From Sphagnum compactum (Eukaryota > Bryophyta > Sphagnopsida > Sphagnales), in assembly GCA_965153455.1 (NCBI GenBank), contig OZ234499.1, positions 12,892,271-12,956,270 of the forward strand: a stretch of DNA of 64,000 nucleotides, read 5' to 3'. This document shows, piece by piece, positions 1 through 11,564 of this stretch. Every line of letters begins with the position of its first letter. The stretch's first letter is position 1. The position numbers and the translations under genes were made by a program. Below the pieces are notes generated by a model. That model saw only the letters and a program-made list of their open reading frames with translations, made no database searches and had not been told where the DNA came from.

Positions 1-2583
1 TGGGTGAATGTGGTTGCACCCTTTGACATAGCCCCTGATCACACACACCCCCTCCTTCACCCCATGTTGATTCATACATGTTGCTTAGAGCCCTTCCACA
101 AGTGGCACAACAGTTTGTAAGTCCCTTGTGCCCAGGGCTCAATCTTACCTTCCAATTAGGACATTGTGACACTTGGCAAGAACTCCACTGTCTTGTGTGC
201 CCACATTGTCCAGCATTCCATGTGCATTCTGAACTTCCAACACCATGTTTACATGCCTGATTATTGCACCTTGCAAAGTCACCACCATGCTTGCGACTTT
301 GTACTGCTGCCGATGTGGTCTTTTGTAGCCTAGTGGCATTCACCATATCGACAAGTGGTGGGGTTTCAACCCGAGCTTTCTTTGATGTTGCTTTCTTTTC
401 TCAAGCACACACACAACACGTTATACATAGGGAATGGGTAGAAGCTAGGAAAACATATAGTCTGCTCATATATTGTCAACATGAGACATGTAAATTCCAA
501 AAAAACAGAGATTTGTAAATCAAAAACAGAATTGGTGAGCTTTTCCAATGTTCGAGCTTCTCTTACATGCTCTTAGGATCTTGCAAAGACTGAGCTACAG
601 GTTTGACCATCATATAGCACTTAATTGGAACCAGTGTTACGGATTACATAGATGACACCTCTATATGAAACAGAACAAATTTTGGCAACAAGTTTGAGGT
701 GCTTTTGCCTTAACCTTCTAAGCCTGTTGAGAGACTTTAATTAACCCTTTACAGAACACAGCATGATCAGCAAATTTCTGAAAGAAAACCACTTCATATT
801 TGCATTACTGAAATCATGGAGATTTATAAGATTATTTTTGGACATGAAAGAAAACCTGATACAAAAGAAAAACTCTGATGAACAAAAAGGGCACAATTCT
901 AGATCTTAACTGAAAGCTTGAAGACACTCTGGATAAAGGCAATAATTTCCAAGAATAGTGATAGACTTTGCAAGCTCTGAATTTAAAGAAACTATTACAA
1001 GCTCAAGCAAAAATCTCCAATCTTGATAAAGGAAATCAAGAAAAAGTGTACTACCGAGACCCCTACAACACCACAGACCCATGTGTCTGGAATACGGAAG
1101 TGGTCCAATGCACACCTACTGGATCCATCATTGGCTTGTGAGTTCTCCATCCCTTTCTACACCATGTTTAATACCAGCAACCTCAACCTCTGTACAAAGA
1201 AGAATCAGAAGAGGTTTGAACCAGTAAGGAAGCATGAGTCCTCTTCTGTACAAACAAAAGAACTTTGGCCTTCCACTCACTTAATACATGGCCAACATCA
1301 AGACCGAGAACAGAAGGAGAAAACTCAGCATTCTACTATGATTGACACTGTAAATAACATAAATTACCCCCTTATCTGAAAACGGACAGAGGCTAGTTGA
1401 AGAATTAAGGTGTTATTGCCTAAGCCTTCTATCATAGTTGAGAGACTTAATGTTGAAGACAAACAAATGAGTATTGGCAATTACCTTTTTAACTGGGCCC
1501 CATTTTATGTTTCCATTTCCAAATTTATGGAGCTTATGTGCTATAACATGTAAACCCACAAGACAATACTAGATGTTCTACAAGTGGCTATCTCTAATGT
1601 GCAGTTTAAGAGCCAGTAAGCACATATCAGTTCTCCTGTAACAAACGGGGCATTTGGACCGTAAGACAAGCACGCAATCCCTAAAGAAAAAAGTGATTTG
1701 CAAACTCATCAAGGAGACAATTCTAGGATCATTAATTATACTTCTTCACATTCTTCAAGCACAAAAGCCCACAAAGCATCACATCTCTTTACAGTGTGGC
1801 TTGTGCGGTTGGAACACAATCTTGACAATAATACATCTACAGTCAAGACCAATGTCACTGCTTCTTGAGGAATCTTGGAGGGGGATAAAATGCAGCATTC
1901 AGTTTAGATATGATGTCAGAAGAGAAAGAAGAGAAGAAAGTTCTGTTTGTCTATGTTTGTGTTATATCAAACTAGATGGTGAATGCAAAACAGGTGTGCA
2001 CCAAGTCCACAGATGATAAGGAAGAGAGTGGTTGATCAGATCACTAGCAAAACAATCCATCTATCAAGAATAAACCAGAAAAAAGATCTCTGAAAATCTT
2101 TAAGGAATTTGTAAGGAAACAATACACTACTGCAGCAAAAACATGACGTTTGGATGATTGGATTGTTGGAAAAAATAATCATTCACACATGAGATTGCAT
2201 CAAAAAACACAAAATCAAACACACCAGACTGCAGGAAAACACAAAATTGCACACCAGAAAAAAAATCACATATAAGGCTACCAAAATCAGACACCAAAAT
2301 TGCAGCAAAAGACACAAAATCACATAGTACCAGATTGCAGAAAAAAACACACAGCAGACATAGAGGGAAGGAGCTCGGGGCACAGAGTCAGGCTGAGTCA
2401 CAAAGCCTGTGGGGGGGAGTCTTTTTAATGTTTGTTAACATTTTACCAGAATTTGTTTGTCTGTTTTGTTGTAGATCTTGCCTACATGTTTTTATTCTGC
2501 TTTAGTTTCATTTGCTAGAATAAACTTCAACTCAATACGGACTAGCAAGGCTCATATAGGACCAGTCAGAAATTTCACAGATA
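1..2583. other. Intergenic or transposon-internal DNA, no supported gene
   Basis: I see only short reading frames on both strands, with no recognisable domain and no consistent exon structure. Composition is ordinary plant spacer. The tail at about 2640-2670 holds a G-run. If the CACTA element whose right end is near 21.89 kb extends this far, this stretch may lie inside it, but I could not find a left terminus to prove that. Confidence 0.4.
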
Positions 2584-3595
2584 TTATGCCTTCAATAATG
2601 TTGTTACTTTTAGTATCTTTGACATCAAAATGGACCTCAGAAACAATATTTGATGGGGGGGGGAGGGGTACATTACATTTGGTGTGGGGGTCCGTTTGCT
2701 AGGTGGCTTATTCTGTTCCTTCATAACTAAAGATGCAACTGGCAGCTCAGAACCTTCTGACTCCTCTGCTTCTGAGTTGTAGTCGCTGCTACATGAAGTG
2801 TCGCGTTCACTAGATGCTGCTGATGTCGACCCCCCTTCCTCTTCCACCACATGACGATGTGGTTTTCCAGCATTCCTAGTGCTCCTCCTCTTGCTTTGGT
2901 GTCCAAGTGTTCTCCCATCCACCACCTTTTGGGTGGACTTCTTATTTGTCTTCTTCCTCCCTTGCATGGTTGCTGAGTCCATGAAGTGACGACTGCCAAG
3001 TGACCGAGTGTTTCCAAAATACAACAAAGGAGTAATTAGTTTGGACTAAGATTGTCTCAATAAGCACATGACCACTAACTAGCATACAAACCTAATTTTA
3101 AGCTATGCATGTAGTAAATGATCACCAGGAACCCTATTTCATGGTAGCACCGAACACATCGATTTCAAACCCTAAACCCTAACCCCATGAAAAATTTAGA
3201 ATAGATTGGAATTTGGAGAGTAGCTACAATCTAACACTAGAACAAAGATTATTGAAGCGTGTTCAAACTATTTGCGTATACACAAAACTCACGCACGTAG
3301 TCGGACTTCCAAACTCTTTCATATAGTGCAGGCAATGGAGATTACACGATCCATTACTGAATTCTGTATGGTCCTTTCCATTTATGCATGTGAAGACAAG
3401 TCTAAGAAGAACTCACAATTCTTGTGCGCTTCCTTCAACTTCTGCAAGTCGTTGTTTGAGTTGAGCAACGTGCCTGTTACGTGCTAAAATGTAGGGGTTT
3501 AGCGTTGTTTCTTCGGGATCAGCATCCACCGTTCCTGAATCGTGACCCACTGTACCATCAGCATCACTAATGACTGCATTTTCGTCACGCTCCAT
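2584..3595 (-). CDS. Predicted two-exon basic/acidic coiled-coil protein, function unknown
   Basis: The proposed model has exon 1 at 3595-3417 and exon 2 at 2992-2584, giving about 195 residues. Exon 1 starts at ATGGAGCGTG and ends in phase 2 at a GTGAGT donor. Exon 2 follows a CTTGGCAG acceptor with the matching phase, which is the main evidence that this is a real gene. Exon 1 encodes an acidic N-terminus followed by a short heptad-like helix (ARNRHVAQLKQRLAEVEG). Exon 2 encodes a Lys/Arg-rich stretch that could act as a nuclear localisation signal (GRKKTNKK, SKRRSTRNAG), then a Ser/Glu-rich acidic region. I do not recognise the family. Small basic coiled-coil proteins of this kind often accompany plant DNA transposons, and this one lies 6 kb from a CACTA transposase on the opposite strand. 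A host DNA-binding protein is the alternative. Confidence 0.45.
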
Positions 3596-4284
3596 CTGTA
3601 CCTTACTCAAACAACTAGCCTTATGTTGGTCTTGCCTTAGAAATGCTAATTATTATGGTATGCCACAAGCCTCCCCAATGCTTCTACTCTTCCAAGTCTA
3701 GAAAAGTTGGTTTTCTTAGAAAGCTTGACAACCTTTGCAGTTTGAACTTGAACATGTTGAGCCCACACATAAGCATTTAGTAGCTGCAAATTCCCCAGTG
3801 TAGTACAAACCCTCATTTATTATGGGGTACCTTTTAGAAAGTTGCAACCAGTTTTATTTCTTTACAAGGGTGTGAATAGGAGCCTAACAAGGAGCATGTT
3901 TTGCACATTAGGCTGATACTTCTGATTTTTCAGTCTGTAAAGTTCATGCAATTTGTAGCAGTTTGTAGTTCATCAGTATATGAAATGTGTGAGTTTAGAG
4001 CTAGTTCAAAAATCAATACTTGGCAAATAAATTGGAGAAACAGACCGGTTCCGGCAAATGACAAGGATGATTTCAAAGAGCAGTAGTAGCCACCCACCCA
4101 TGGTGAAAGTTTCTTTCATCTTCCCTTTCAAATTTTGTTTCCCTGCATTATACTCTTGCACCTGCACATCTTCAAATGCAATCCTTTGAAAGTTTCTGCA
4201 AGAAAGTGCATATGCGCATAACACTTCATCATGATATGTGCATGTGATGTTTCGGTTTGCTCAGCTCTACATACTGTTTTCAAT

Positions 4285-4400
4285 ACATGAGCTCCTGATG
4301 GTCACATTTTCTTGTTTGCAGTTTTCAGTACATGAGCTCCTGATGGTCACATTTTCTTGTTTGCAGTTTTCAATATCTGAGCTCCTGATGGTCACATCCT
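4285..4400. repeat. Tandem repeat, 45-bp unit, about 2.6 copies
   Basis: The motif GAGCTCCTGATGGTCACAT recurs at 4289, 4334 and 4379, a spacing of exactly 45 bp. The intervening sequence (TTTTCTTGTTTGCAGTTTTCA) is nearly identical. The period is a multiple of three, so the array stays open in one plus-strand frame, but I see no sign that it is translated. Confidence 0.85.
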
Positions 4401-6465
4401 TCTTTGCTACATTATGGCATCTTGTTGCACAAAGAATTGCATTATCAGTTCAGCCTTTGTGTCAACTCAAATTTTGATTGTATGGTCCTCAGTGAAGAGC
4501 AATATTGATTGTACAAAAAGGAGCTTCTGTGTACAGGTTGACAGACACTATGTGAATGACATTTTCACAGCAAGCTTGAATTACTCATCAGAGAGAAAGC
4601 AAGAGAGAAGTCTTGTGAGCTGGTCTATGGCAAAGCAGAAGATGTCCTTTGACTTTGTTCTGAAATTTGCTTGGAAGTTCTGCTTCACAATATGTTCCAC
4701 TGAAGTCTATTGGTACAGCAAACTTTCCCAAATCCTTATTCCCATCTCTTTCTCTGCCTTTCTCCACCATGGTAGCTTCCGTAAGCTTGGAGATTGTTTG
4801 GTTATATGAGAGAGGCTACTGCTTCTAACTGCTTCACGGGCTAATGATCTATGTGCTTCTGCATACTCCAACGATAAGGTTAAGCAATTGTGGACCAATG
4901 TTGGGCATAAGTACAAACTATTGTAATTCCTTGAATTCATGAATCATGAGGGCAGGTGATTACTTGCTGGCCAATAAATGATTTAAGCCCCTTGTTGGCA
5001 TAAGGGTCCTCAAAGAGTCCTGTTTCAAATTTGACCAGAAGAATTCTGGCAACAACATCATCACTCCGTGACACTGGGATGTTCCCGCTTTTCACCTCAT
5101 ATGTCAAGTTGCTGATGAATTATTCGTACATATAGGGCACCATTACCTGCAATCCACCAGAAATATCTATTAAATACTGTAGAACAAGCACTTAGGTGCA
5201 ACATCAACTTCACATAGTGGATGGAACACAATAGGAGTCTTAGGTTTGCTGCAGGCTTCATGGGACCAGCAAAACAGAAAACATAGCCACACACTAGTCT
5301 GGCAGCTGGGTCAGACCTCAGGCCCTTCTCAAGCCTTGCCAAACATTTCTACAACAATTCTATAAAGCAAGGGACATTACCTCAAAGCAGTAACCAACAA
5401 TTGTCAAGGAAAATAAACTTTGCAGAAACACAAACCTCTACTTTTCCCAGCTATCACCCAATATCAAGGTATAATAAACTTTCAACTTTCAGCTGAAAGC
5501 ATGCCTATTTCTCTTTGTTAAAACAGATATTGCTTGTGCCTTGTTGAAGGAAGGTTTAGAACAGGTAGGGTAGCGTGTGCAGCCAAAAAAAGTAGCCTGA
5601 GCCAAACCTGCTCAGCTTCATGAATACCCTTCCTTCTTTGCAACTGCATTTCAGGACCAGGGAGGCAAAAAAAAGGTTGATTAGATTGTTTAGCATGGAT
5701 TCACAATATTTGAAGGGGCTCTCAAAGTATTGCAATGCATTTAACTAAGTCAAAAGCTCTCCAATTTTCATAAACAGTAGTAAATTAGAATGGCTGATTG
5801 TTGCCTCAAACCAAGAGTGCTACCAATTCAGTACTAAATTTCGTGCTTAATTCTAAAGATGGCAAATGAAGAAAATCCACTGAAATTTAGCTGTCGATAT
5901 TTCAAATTTTCAAATTTGATAACATGACAGCAACCAATAGCGGCATGAACGAAGAACACCAAGCCTAAGAAATGAGAAAAACAAGACCAAAACCAAAACT
6001 GAGGAGCAGTTTGAACAACAATGGCTGTTCATATGCATGTTCAAGTACCTTCAATAGCAACATGTATGGAATTGAACACCTACCAGAACATCCCCATTGC
6101 CTTCATCAGCTCCTAGTAATAGGTGGAGGTTAAGGTCAAACGTTAGCCAGTGTACTAACATTCTATCAGAAGAAACGTTTGGCAGTAATGGACTAAATCA
6201 GCCATCGTGCTGCATGGCTGAACAAAACCTAAAAGAGAAGGGGAAAACCAAAAACCCAAGAAGAAAGCAAAGCTCAACAAAACCTGAAATAGAAGAAGAC
6301 CAAACAATCTAAGGAGAAGAGCTACATAACTTAAAATCCACACAGCTTGAGAGTCCAAATTTGCAGTTACTTAAAAGATGAGAAAAATCTCTACAACTTC
6401 TCTTGCATGCAACTCCAAAAGGGAAATCGTGTAGTGGGAAATTCGAATAGTGTGCAAGGATATAC
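4401..6465. other. Spacer, no supported gene
   Basis: Only short random-looking reading frames are present, and I found no domain, tRNA or long repeat. Scattered GTAAGT-like and TTGCAG-like motifs occur but do not combine into a coherent gene model. Confidence 0.4.
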
Positions 6466-6952
6466 CTCTCAACACCTCGTATCTCTTTAGGTCTTCACGA
6501 GGCCATAATACTTGCTCAATATATTCAAAGCACCTCCGTGAATTCACTACAGAACCTGCAAGTTGTTGAAGCCCACCATTTCTTCTCAGATATCCATCTA
6601 TCTGTGCATGGTCCAAATGAAGAGACAGCTTCCCAACAAGACAACCCCAACACCCTATGCACAAGGGAAAATTGTGAACATGTCCCCCCAAAAGAAAATA
6701 AAACCACCAATTGCCAATTGCACATATTGTTACCTCCTGCAGGAAGTTTATCATCAAACCAACACGCAATGAAGTGTCTTGACTCTTTGGAGCACAAACC
6801 AAGTGAGCAGCGAGTCAAGACACTTCATTGCTCCTGGCAGGAGCGTGTGCGAGGGTTGTTGTAACTGTGCTTCCAGTGTGTTCAGATAAAGCTGCAAGAG
6901 TTGGTTCACCTGGTCCTCACTGAATGCAGTCTTGAAACTCTCAACCATGTAC
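6466..6952 (-). CDS. Two possible exons of an unidentified helical protein
   Basis: Candidate exon at 6952-6800 follows a CTGCTTAG acceptor and ends at a TTG|GTTTGT donor. It encodes an amphipathic helical segment (YMVESFKTAFSEDQVNQLLQ and onward). A second candidate at 6601-6466 lies between a CACAG acceptor and a GAGAG|GTATAT donor and contains YLRRNGGLQQLAGSVV and YIEQVLWPREDLKRYE. Both look protein-like rather than random. The splice phases of the two do not match (phase 2 into phase 0), so they are not directly joined as drawn, or the gene is broken. A 20-bp inverted repeat spans the end of the first exon. I do not recognise the protein. Helical-repeat scaffold proteins would have this composition, but that is only a guess. 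Confidence 0.3.
6766..6831. repeat. Perfect 20-bp inverted repeat (hairpin, 26-nt loop)
   Basis: GCAATGAAGTGTCTTGACTC at 6766-6785 is the exact reverse complement of 6812-6831, separated by 26 nt. A transcript from either strand would fold into a 20-bp perfect stem. The right arm falls in the candidate exon that ends at 6800 or just beyond it on the minus strand. Confidence 0.9.
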
Positions 6953-7159
6953 CTAAGCAGCACAATAATGTGCGATCTCACTACAAGATCCCCCCCCCAC
7001 CACCACATGCACACAAAAGGGTTTAAGAAAAAACCACCCACTTTCTTCCAGGTATTGAAATTGGGCTCTGCTCATCATAACAATGGCAAATTATAAAGGA
7101 ATCATCAGGGTGTTGTCTTATGTTCTCCACCTTCTTCTTCCAAAATGGAGCACAATCAC

Positions 7160-7250
7160 TTTACACAAAGAGGAAGACATAAAAGAGGAGGAAAATGAGG
7201 AGGAGGAGGAGGAAGAAGAAGAAGAAGAAGAAGAAGCTACTGATGAAGTT
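7160..7250. repeat. Purine-rich GAG/GAA microsatellite
   Basis: An imperfect (GAGGAA)n then (GAA)n tract of roughly 60 bp runs at about 7165-7236. It gives a poly-Glu reading frame on the plus strand that I regard as a composition artefact. Confidence 0.8.
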
Positions 7251-7936
7251 ACTGCAATGAAGAGGTTGAAAAAGCAGCAGACGTTACCTTTGATGATGAT
7301 GAGAAAAACTCACCACAAGGAATACAAGAGTAGATCTGATTTTAATGAATTCATTGATTGATTCACCATAGCAAGAGGACTGATGGGAACCTACATCATG
7401 AACATCATGTGTACATAGATCTTGAAAACAGGAAAAAAGGGTGAGAACTGTTTTCAAGCACATGTTCCATGTGATTTTGCTTGCCGAAACTCAACAATTA
7501 GCACATTGGTAAGTCCCCAATCCACTGCGAAGTTAGGAGGCTGCTTCGAGTGCGAAATGCTCCATTCCAGCAGCACAGTAAGGGGCTTCAATGCTGCTGC
7601 TTGGACACCTTTGACATCATCTCTCCGGAAAATTCTTAGACAATGTTCCTGGCGAGCAAGAAGGCATATTAGACAGAGACAGACAGCCACCCACCCACCC
7701 ATCAGCCACACTGTTAATAAAAAAAAGCACCAAGAATTCTTCGTCTTCAGAACCCTACACCCTAAAACACAAAAACAAAAAAGAGCAAAAGAAGAAGAAG
7801 AAACGCACTTCATTCACTCACTCACCCCTCGGCACCATTTGAGCAGAACTACTGATGCTACTCAGCCTCATTCATAGACAAGGTCATTCATGAACCCTAA
7901 ACTGTATCTGATTTCACCCTAGCGTGTTCTTTACAT

Positions 7937-9034
7937 CTAGTTTGGAAATATCAGTTCCCCACTTGTTGTCTCCTCTTCATTGTCTCCAGTTGCAGCAGGT
8001 GAGGTACCCAATAGAGTGTGGCTGGACTGCAAATCCACTGATTCACCTGAATCTTTCTTTGAAGTTGTCTTCATTGCCTGATATGCACAACTCTCTTGCA
8101 TGCTTGGAGCATGTAATGTCTTCATACAAGAGTTCAAGTGGGTACCTTCGCCAGTAGGTAAGCTGGTTTTTTCTTCATCCAAATCATTGACCCCTTGTGA
8201 TCCTTCTGTCTTAGCTAGTTCTTCCAGCTGTTTTGTAGCATTACAGGTTCCATTTCGAGATACTGGATAGTTCTCATAATCCAACTACTCTACCTCGTTA
8301 TCTGAGGCAACAGAGAAAGGAAGAATTGGAACATTAAGATGCACATATTCACCCACACCATCAAATGTCACCAGCTCCTTTGCAGGGACCACAAAATTCT
8401 CCTGCATAGTTGGAGCACGACTTGGATTGAAATTCAGGGACACCTCAGCAGATGTGTCTCCAGAGCTCTCATCTTCTTGTTTCTCAGAAGTTTCCACTGG
8501 GTAATCCCCTGCATTGTCTAGCATCTGCTTTGAAGCAACTGGGTGATTGGTGTCAGCTGCAAAGACCATAGTTTGTTCCTCACAAGGTCTCTGCTCCTTC
8601 TAGTTTACCTCAGTTTTAGATCTGTCATCCCCTGGCATCTCCAGATTCCTCTCAGGGAGGAGCCCCTCAGAGATGTCCAGTGTTCCCACTGACATAACTG
8701 TATCACAATTTTTAGCTTCAAGAGATGTACAAAGTTCATCAAGACAGTTCAGATGTAACCCTTGTCCTTCAATCTCTTCCAACTTTGGCTCTTCTGCAGG
8801 AAATGCAGGCTTATGCTGTAGAGTTGGAGCAGGTCTAGTTTCAAAAAGAGGGGACATGTGGGCAGCAGCAGCAGCCGATTCACCAGCTATGTCCTCTTCC
8901 TGCTTACGGAGATTGACTTCTCCCATGACAGGTATTGCAACTCTCTCATCTTCTGCCATATCAAATTTTCCATCGGACACATTGTTGGATCTATCTAATT
9001 CCTCAGCTGCCTCGGATGTATCATCATAGATCAA
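7937..9034 (-). pseudogene. Acidic repeat-containing reading frame broken by two stops
   Basis: Three open segments (9034-8600, 8569-8285, 8284-7937) lie in the same minus-strand frame, separated only by in-frame TAG codons at 8600-8602 and 8285-8287. The encoded sequence is Glu/Asp/Ser-rich and shows about three diverged copies of a module of roughly 110 residues. The clearest markers are RPAPTLQHKPAFPAEEPK, RAPTMQENFVVPAKE and HAPSMQESCAYQAMK, each preceded by an acidic stretch, with a nearby HLN motif. I do not know this family. It could be one exon of a host gene that has picked up stops, or a captured fragment carried by the surrounding CACTA element. Splicing around the stops cannot be excluded. 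Confidence 0.4.
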
Positions 9035-9755
9035 ATGACCTCTGAGAGATGCAGGACCTGCAAGACCAACGCATCAACTAACACAACATGAGGAACCCCT
9101 CTTGAAAGCCATTTCACATGCAAAACCTGTCCTTGGAATGTAGGTGACAGCCACATGTTGAAAATGGAGATAAAGGTATGAGATGCACAGTTGTATAAGA
9201 CTTTTGTGATGAATTGAGGTCAATGGAAGGAAAGATTTTTGTCTGGAATTGATCTCCACTTTGTGACAGAGGGAGCTAATGGATGTGTTTTCAATGTTCT
9301 ATTTGGTGATTGGTGGCTGTGGTTGCATTTCAGGGGTCATGCCTCCCTCAGCTCTTGATCACTTGAGTATGTATCTCTGATGTACTTTTCCGGATTTTTG
9401 CACGAGGTGTGAGCATATTATCATCTATTTAATTGTACCCACTGCCATTCACAATGAAGAGGATGATGATGATTATGGTACTCACAGGCTGGAAAAGACA
9501 CAACATTTGTTACGTTGCACGATTTGGTGGAGATTGTCCATGGAACCACATTCATACATTTCATTGTCAAGACTCCAGCAGTTTGAAGATTTTATCTGAA
9601 AGCTTGCAATTAGGATTTACCTGATTGGATATCTGAGTGCAAGTTAGCATTTCCTGGTTTCATAACAGTGTGATGTTGTCCAATTTCGCCACTTACTGTG
9701 AAGGAGTTCTGGTCAAGATTTCTTGTCATTCCATCATTATTTGAGGGAAGACATA
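9035..9755. other. Upstream region of the CACTA transposase
   Basis: No gene recognised. This stretch should include the promoter and 5' leader of the plus-strand transposase that starts at 9756. I could not assign a TATA box with confidence. Confidence 0.35.
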
Positions 9756-11564
9756 ATGTCAATGCCTTTGGATGACCCAAGAAGGCAAAAAGCAAGGGAT
9801 GACAAGTTGTGGAAGCGGGAGTTCACATGGGCCACACAACATGGGGTGGACAAGATGCGGTGTCCATGCGCCAAATGTGAAGGAACAGGCAGAATGGTTT
9901 TACTTACGACAGTTAGAAACCACCTAATCCTAAATGGGAGGCATCCACTATTTAGAGTGTGGAAAGGCCCAGGCCCAACTGACCACTCTGATGAAGAGTG
10001 GGTTGAAGCAAGCAGGGCAGCAGTAAACCCAATGGGAACAGAGGTGGAGGTGCAGGTAGTGGATGAGGTTGTGAATGTGAACCAACTTTTGGATGACCTA
10101 TTCCAAATGCCAGAGGAAGAACATGAGGCTGAGAGGGTTGCAAACTTGTCTTCAGACCATAATGTAGAGGGAATGGAGCTAACAGGCATGGTGCAGAATA
10201 CCATGCAGATCATGGAAGAGTTAGCAGCATTGCCTGAAAGCATGCCCGACCAGAATAACCATGATAGGGGACAGGGGGGTGTGGACAATCACATGGGACT
10301 AGGTGAAACAGGGGCCCCATCAGTAGCAAGTGATGATGACATCTCAACTGAGGCCAATTATCTACGGGAAGCATGTCAGCCTTTGTACAATGGTGCAAGG
10401 TGCACGAAGCTAGCATCAACATTACTGTTGATGAATGTTTGCACAGTACATGGCGTATCCAACAAGTTCATGGATGAGTTATTAGCACTCCTTCATAAGC
10501 ACCTACTGCCAAAGGATAACCTTCTGCCACCTAGCATGTATGCAGCTAAGAGCCTTACTAGGAAAGTAGGCCTAGACTACAAGCACATCCATGCATGTGT
10601 GAATGGCTGCATTTTATTTCGGAAGTAGTATTCTACATTGGAGGCTTGTCCAAAGTGCGGGGCTACTCGGTACAAGAAATTTGGCACGTCTTTTGTTCCA
10701 CAGAAAGTTCTGCGGCACTTCCCCTTAATTCCTCGGTTGCTACGTATGTACCGAGCTCGACAGACATCAAAGATGATGACATGGCATGCTAGAAACAAGA
10801 GCACAGATGGGAAAGTTCGCCATGTGCCTGACAGCAAAGCATGGCAACACATTGATAATACATGGCTTGATTTTGCAATTGAACCTAGAAATGTAAGACT
10901 AGGTTTGGCCACCGATGGGGTGAACCCTTTTGGGGACAAAAACAATGCTTGGTCCACTTGGCCAGTATTACTCCTAATCTATAACCTCCCACCATGGCTA
11001 GTCACAAAGAAGTTCTTCATGCTCTTATCTATCATAATTCCAGGGCCTGAGAGTGTTAAGAGTGCAAACTTTGATGTCCTAATAAGTCCTCTAATTGAAG
11101 AACTCCAAGAATTATGGGAGGGGGTTAGAGGGCTTGACATACTACAACCTATAGGTAGAAGGCAATTTTTAATGAGGGCCATATTGATGTGGACGATTCA
11201 TGATTTTCCAGGGTATGGCTTAGTTTCTGGATGCCAACATCAGGGTTACAAAACATGCCCTCCATGTGGATCAGGGACAACTAGTCGATGGTCAAAGGAG
11301 TTGGGAAAGGTAGTGTTTGAAGGAAATCGGAGGTGGCTGAATCGAAATCACCCATACAGAATTCATCCCATTGCCCAACATTTTAATGGTCATGAGGAGT
11401 TAAGGGGAAGGCCAGATATAATAACCGCTGCTGAGGTGAAAAGACAAGCCCACGCCACTGAAAAGTGGGTGGCTGCAGGAAATGTGTTGGGGGCAAAAGG
11501 GTGTCCATCGAGAAGCAGTGGGATGAAGCGTTTATGTGCATTCTGGGGTCTGCCATATTGGGAG
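9756..11564 (+). pseudogene. CACTA transposase exon block 1 (Transpos_assoc + Transposase_21), one nonsense codon
   Basis: The first in-frame ATG at 9756 gives MSMPLDDPRRQKARDD. Residues about 20-95 are the transposase-associated domain, with its Cys-rich signature CPCAKC and the following HLILNGRH. A variable acidic linker comes next, then the tnp2 domain with the CPKCGATRY zinc motif and the RMYRARQTSKMMTWHA and GLATDGVNPF blocks typical of CACTA transposases. The frame is interrupted by a TAG at 10626-10628, directly before YSTLEACPKC. The frame is the same on both sides, so this is a single nonsense change and not an intron. The block ends in LPYWE at a GTGAGC donor (11565), phase 0, the place where CACTA transposases commonly carry an intron. 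Confidence 0.88.

Noticed and set aside
2100-2130. CACTACTGCAGC as a CACTA left end
   Set aside because: Only the first seven bases match the right terminus, and no subterminal repeats follow.
3168-3190. Interstitial telomere repeat at AACCCTAAACCCTAACCCC
   Set aside because: Only about two and a half units, which is common in plant spacer; too short to interpret.
6970-6995. CACTA left end at CACTACAAGATCC
   Set aside because: It starts like a CACTA terminus, but it does not match the CACTACTAGAAA of the right end, has no AGTTGCA cluster, and its flanking TCT does not match TGC.
7083-7361. Poly-Glu plus-strand ORF
   Set aside because: It is produced by a GAA/GAG microsatellite, with no domain and no splice context.
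9737-10288. Minus-strand 183-residue ORF
   Set aside because: It is the antisense shadow of the conserved CACTA transposase exon.
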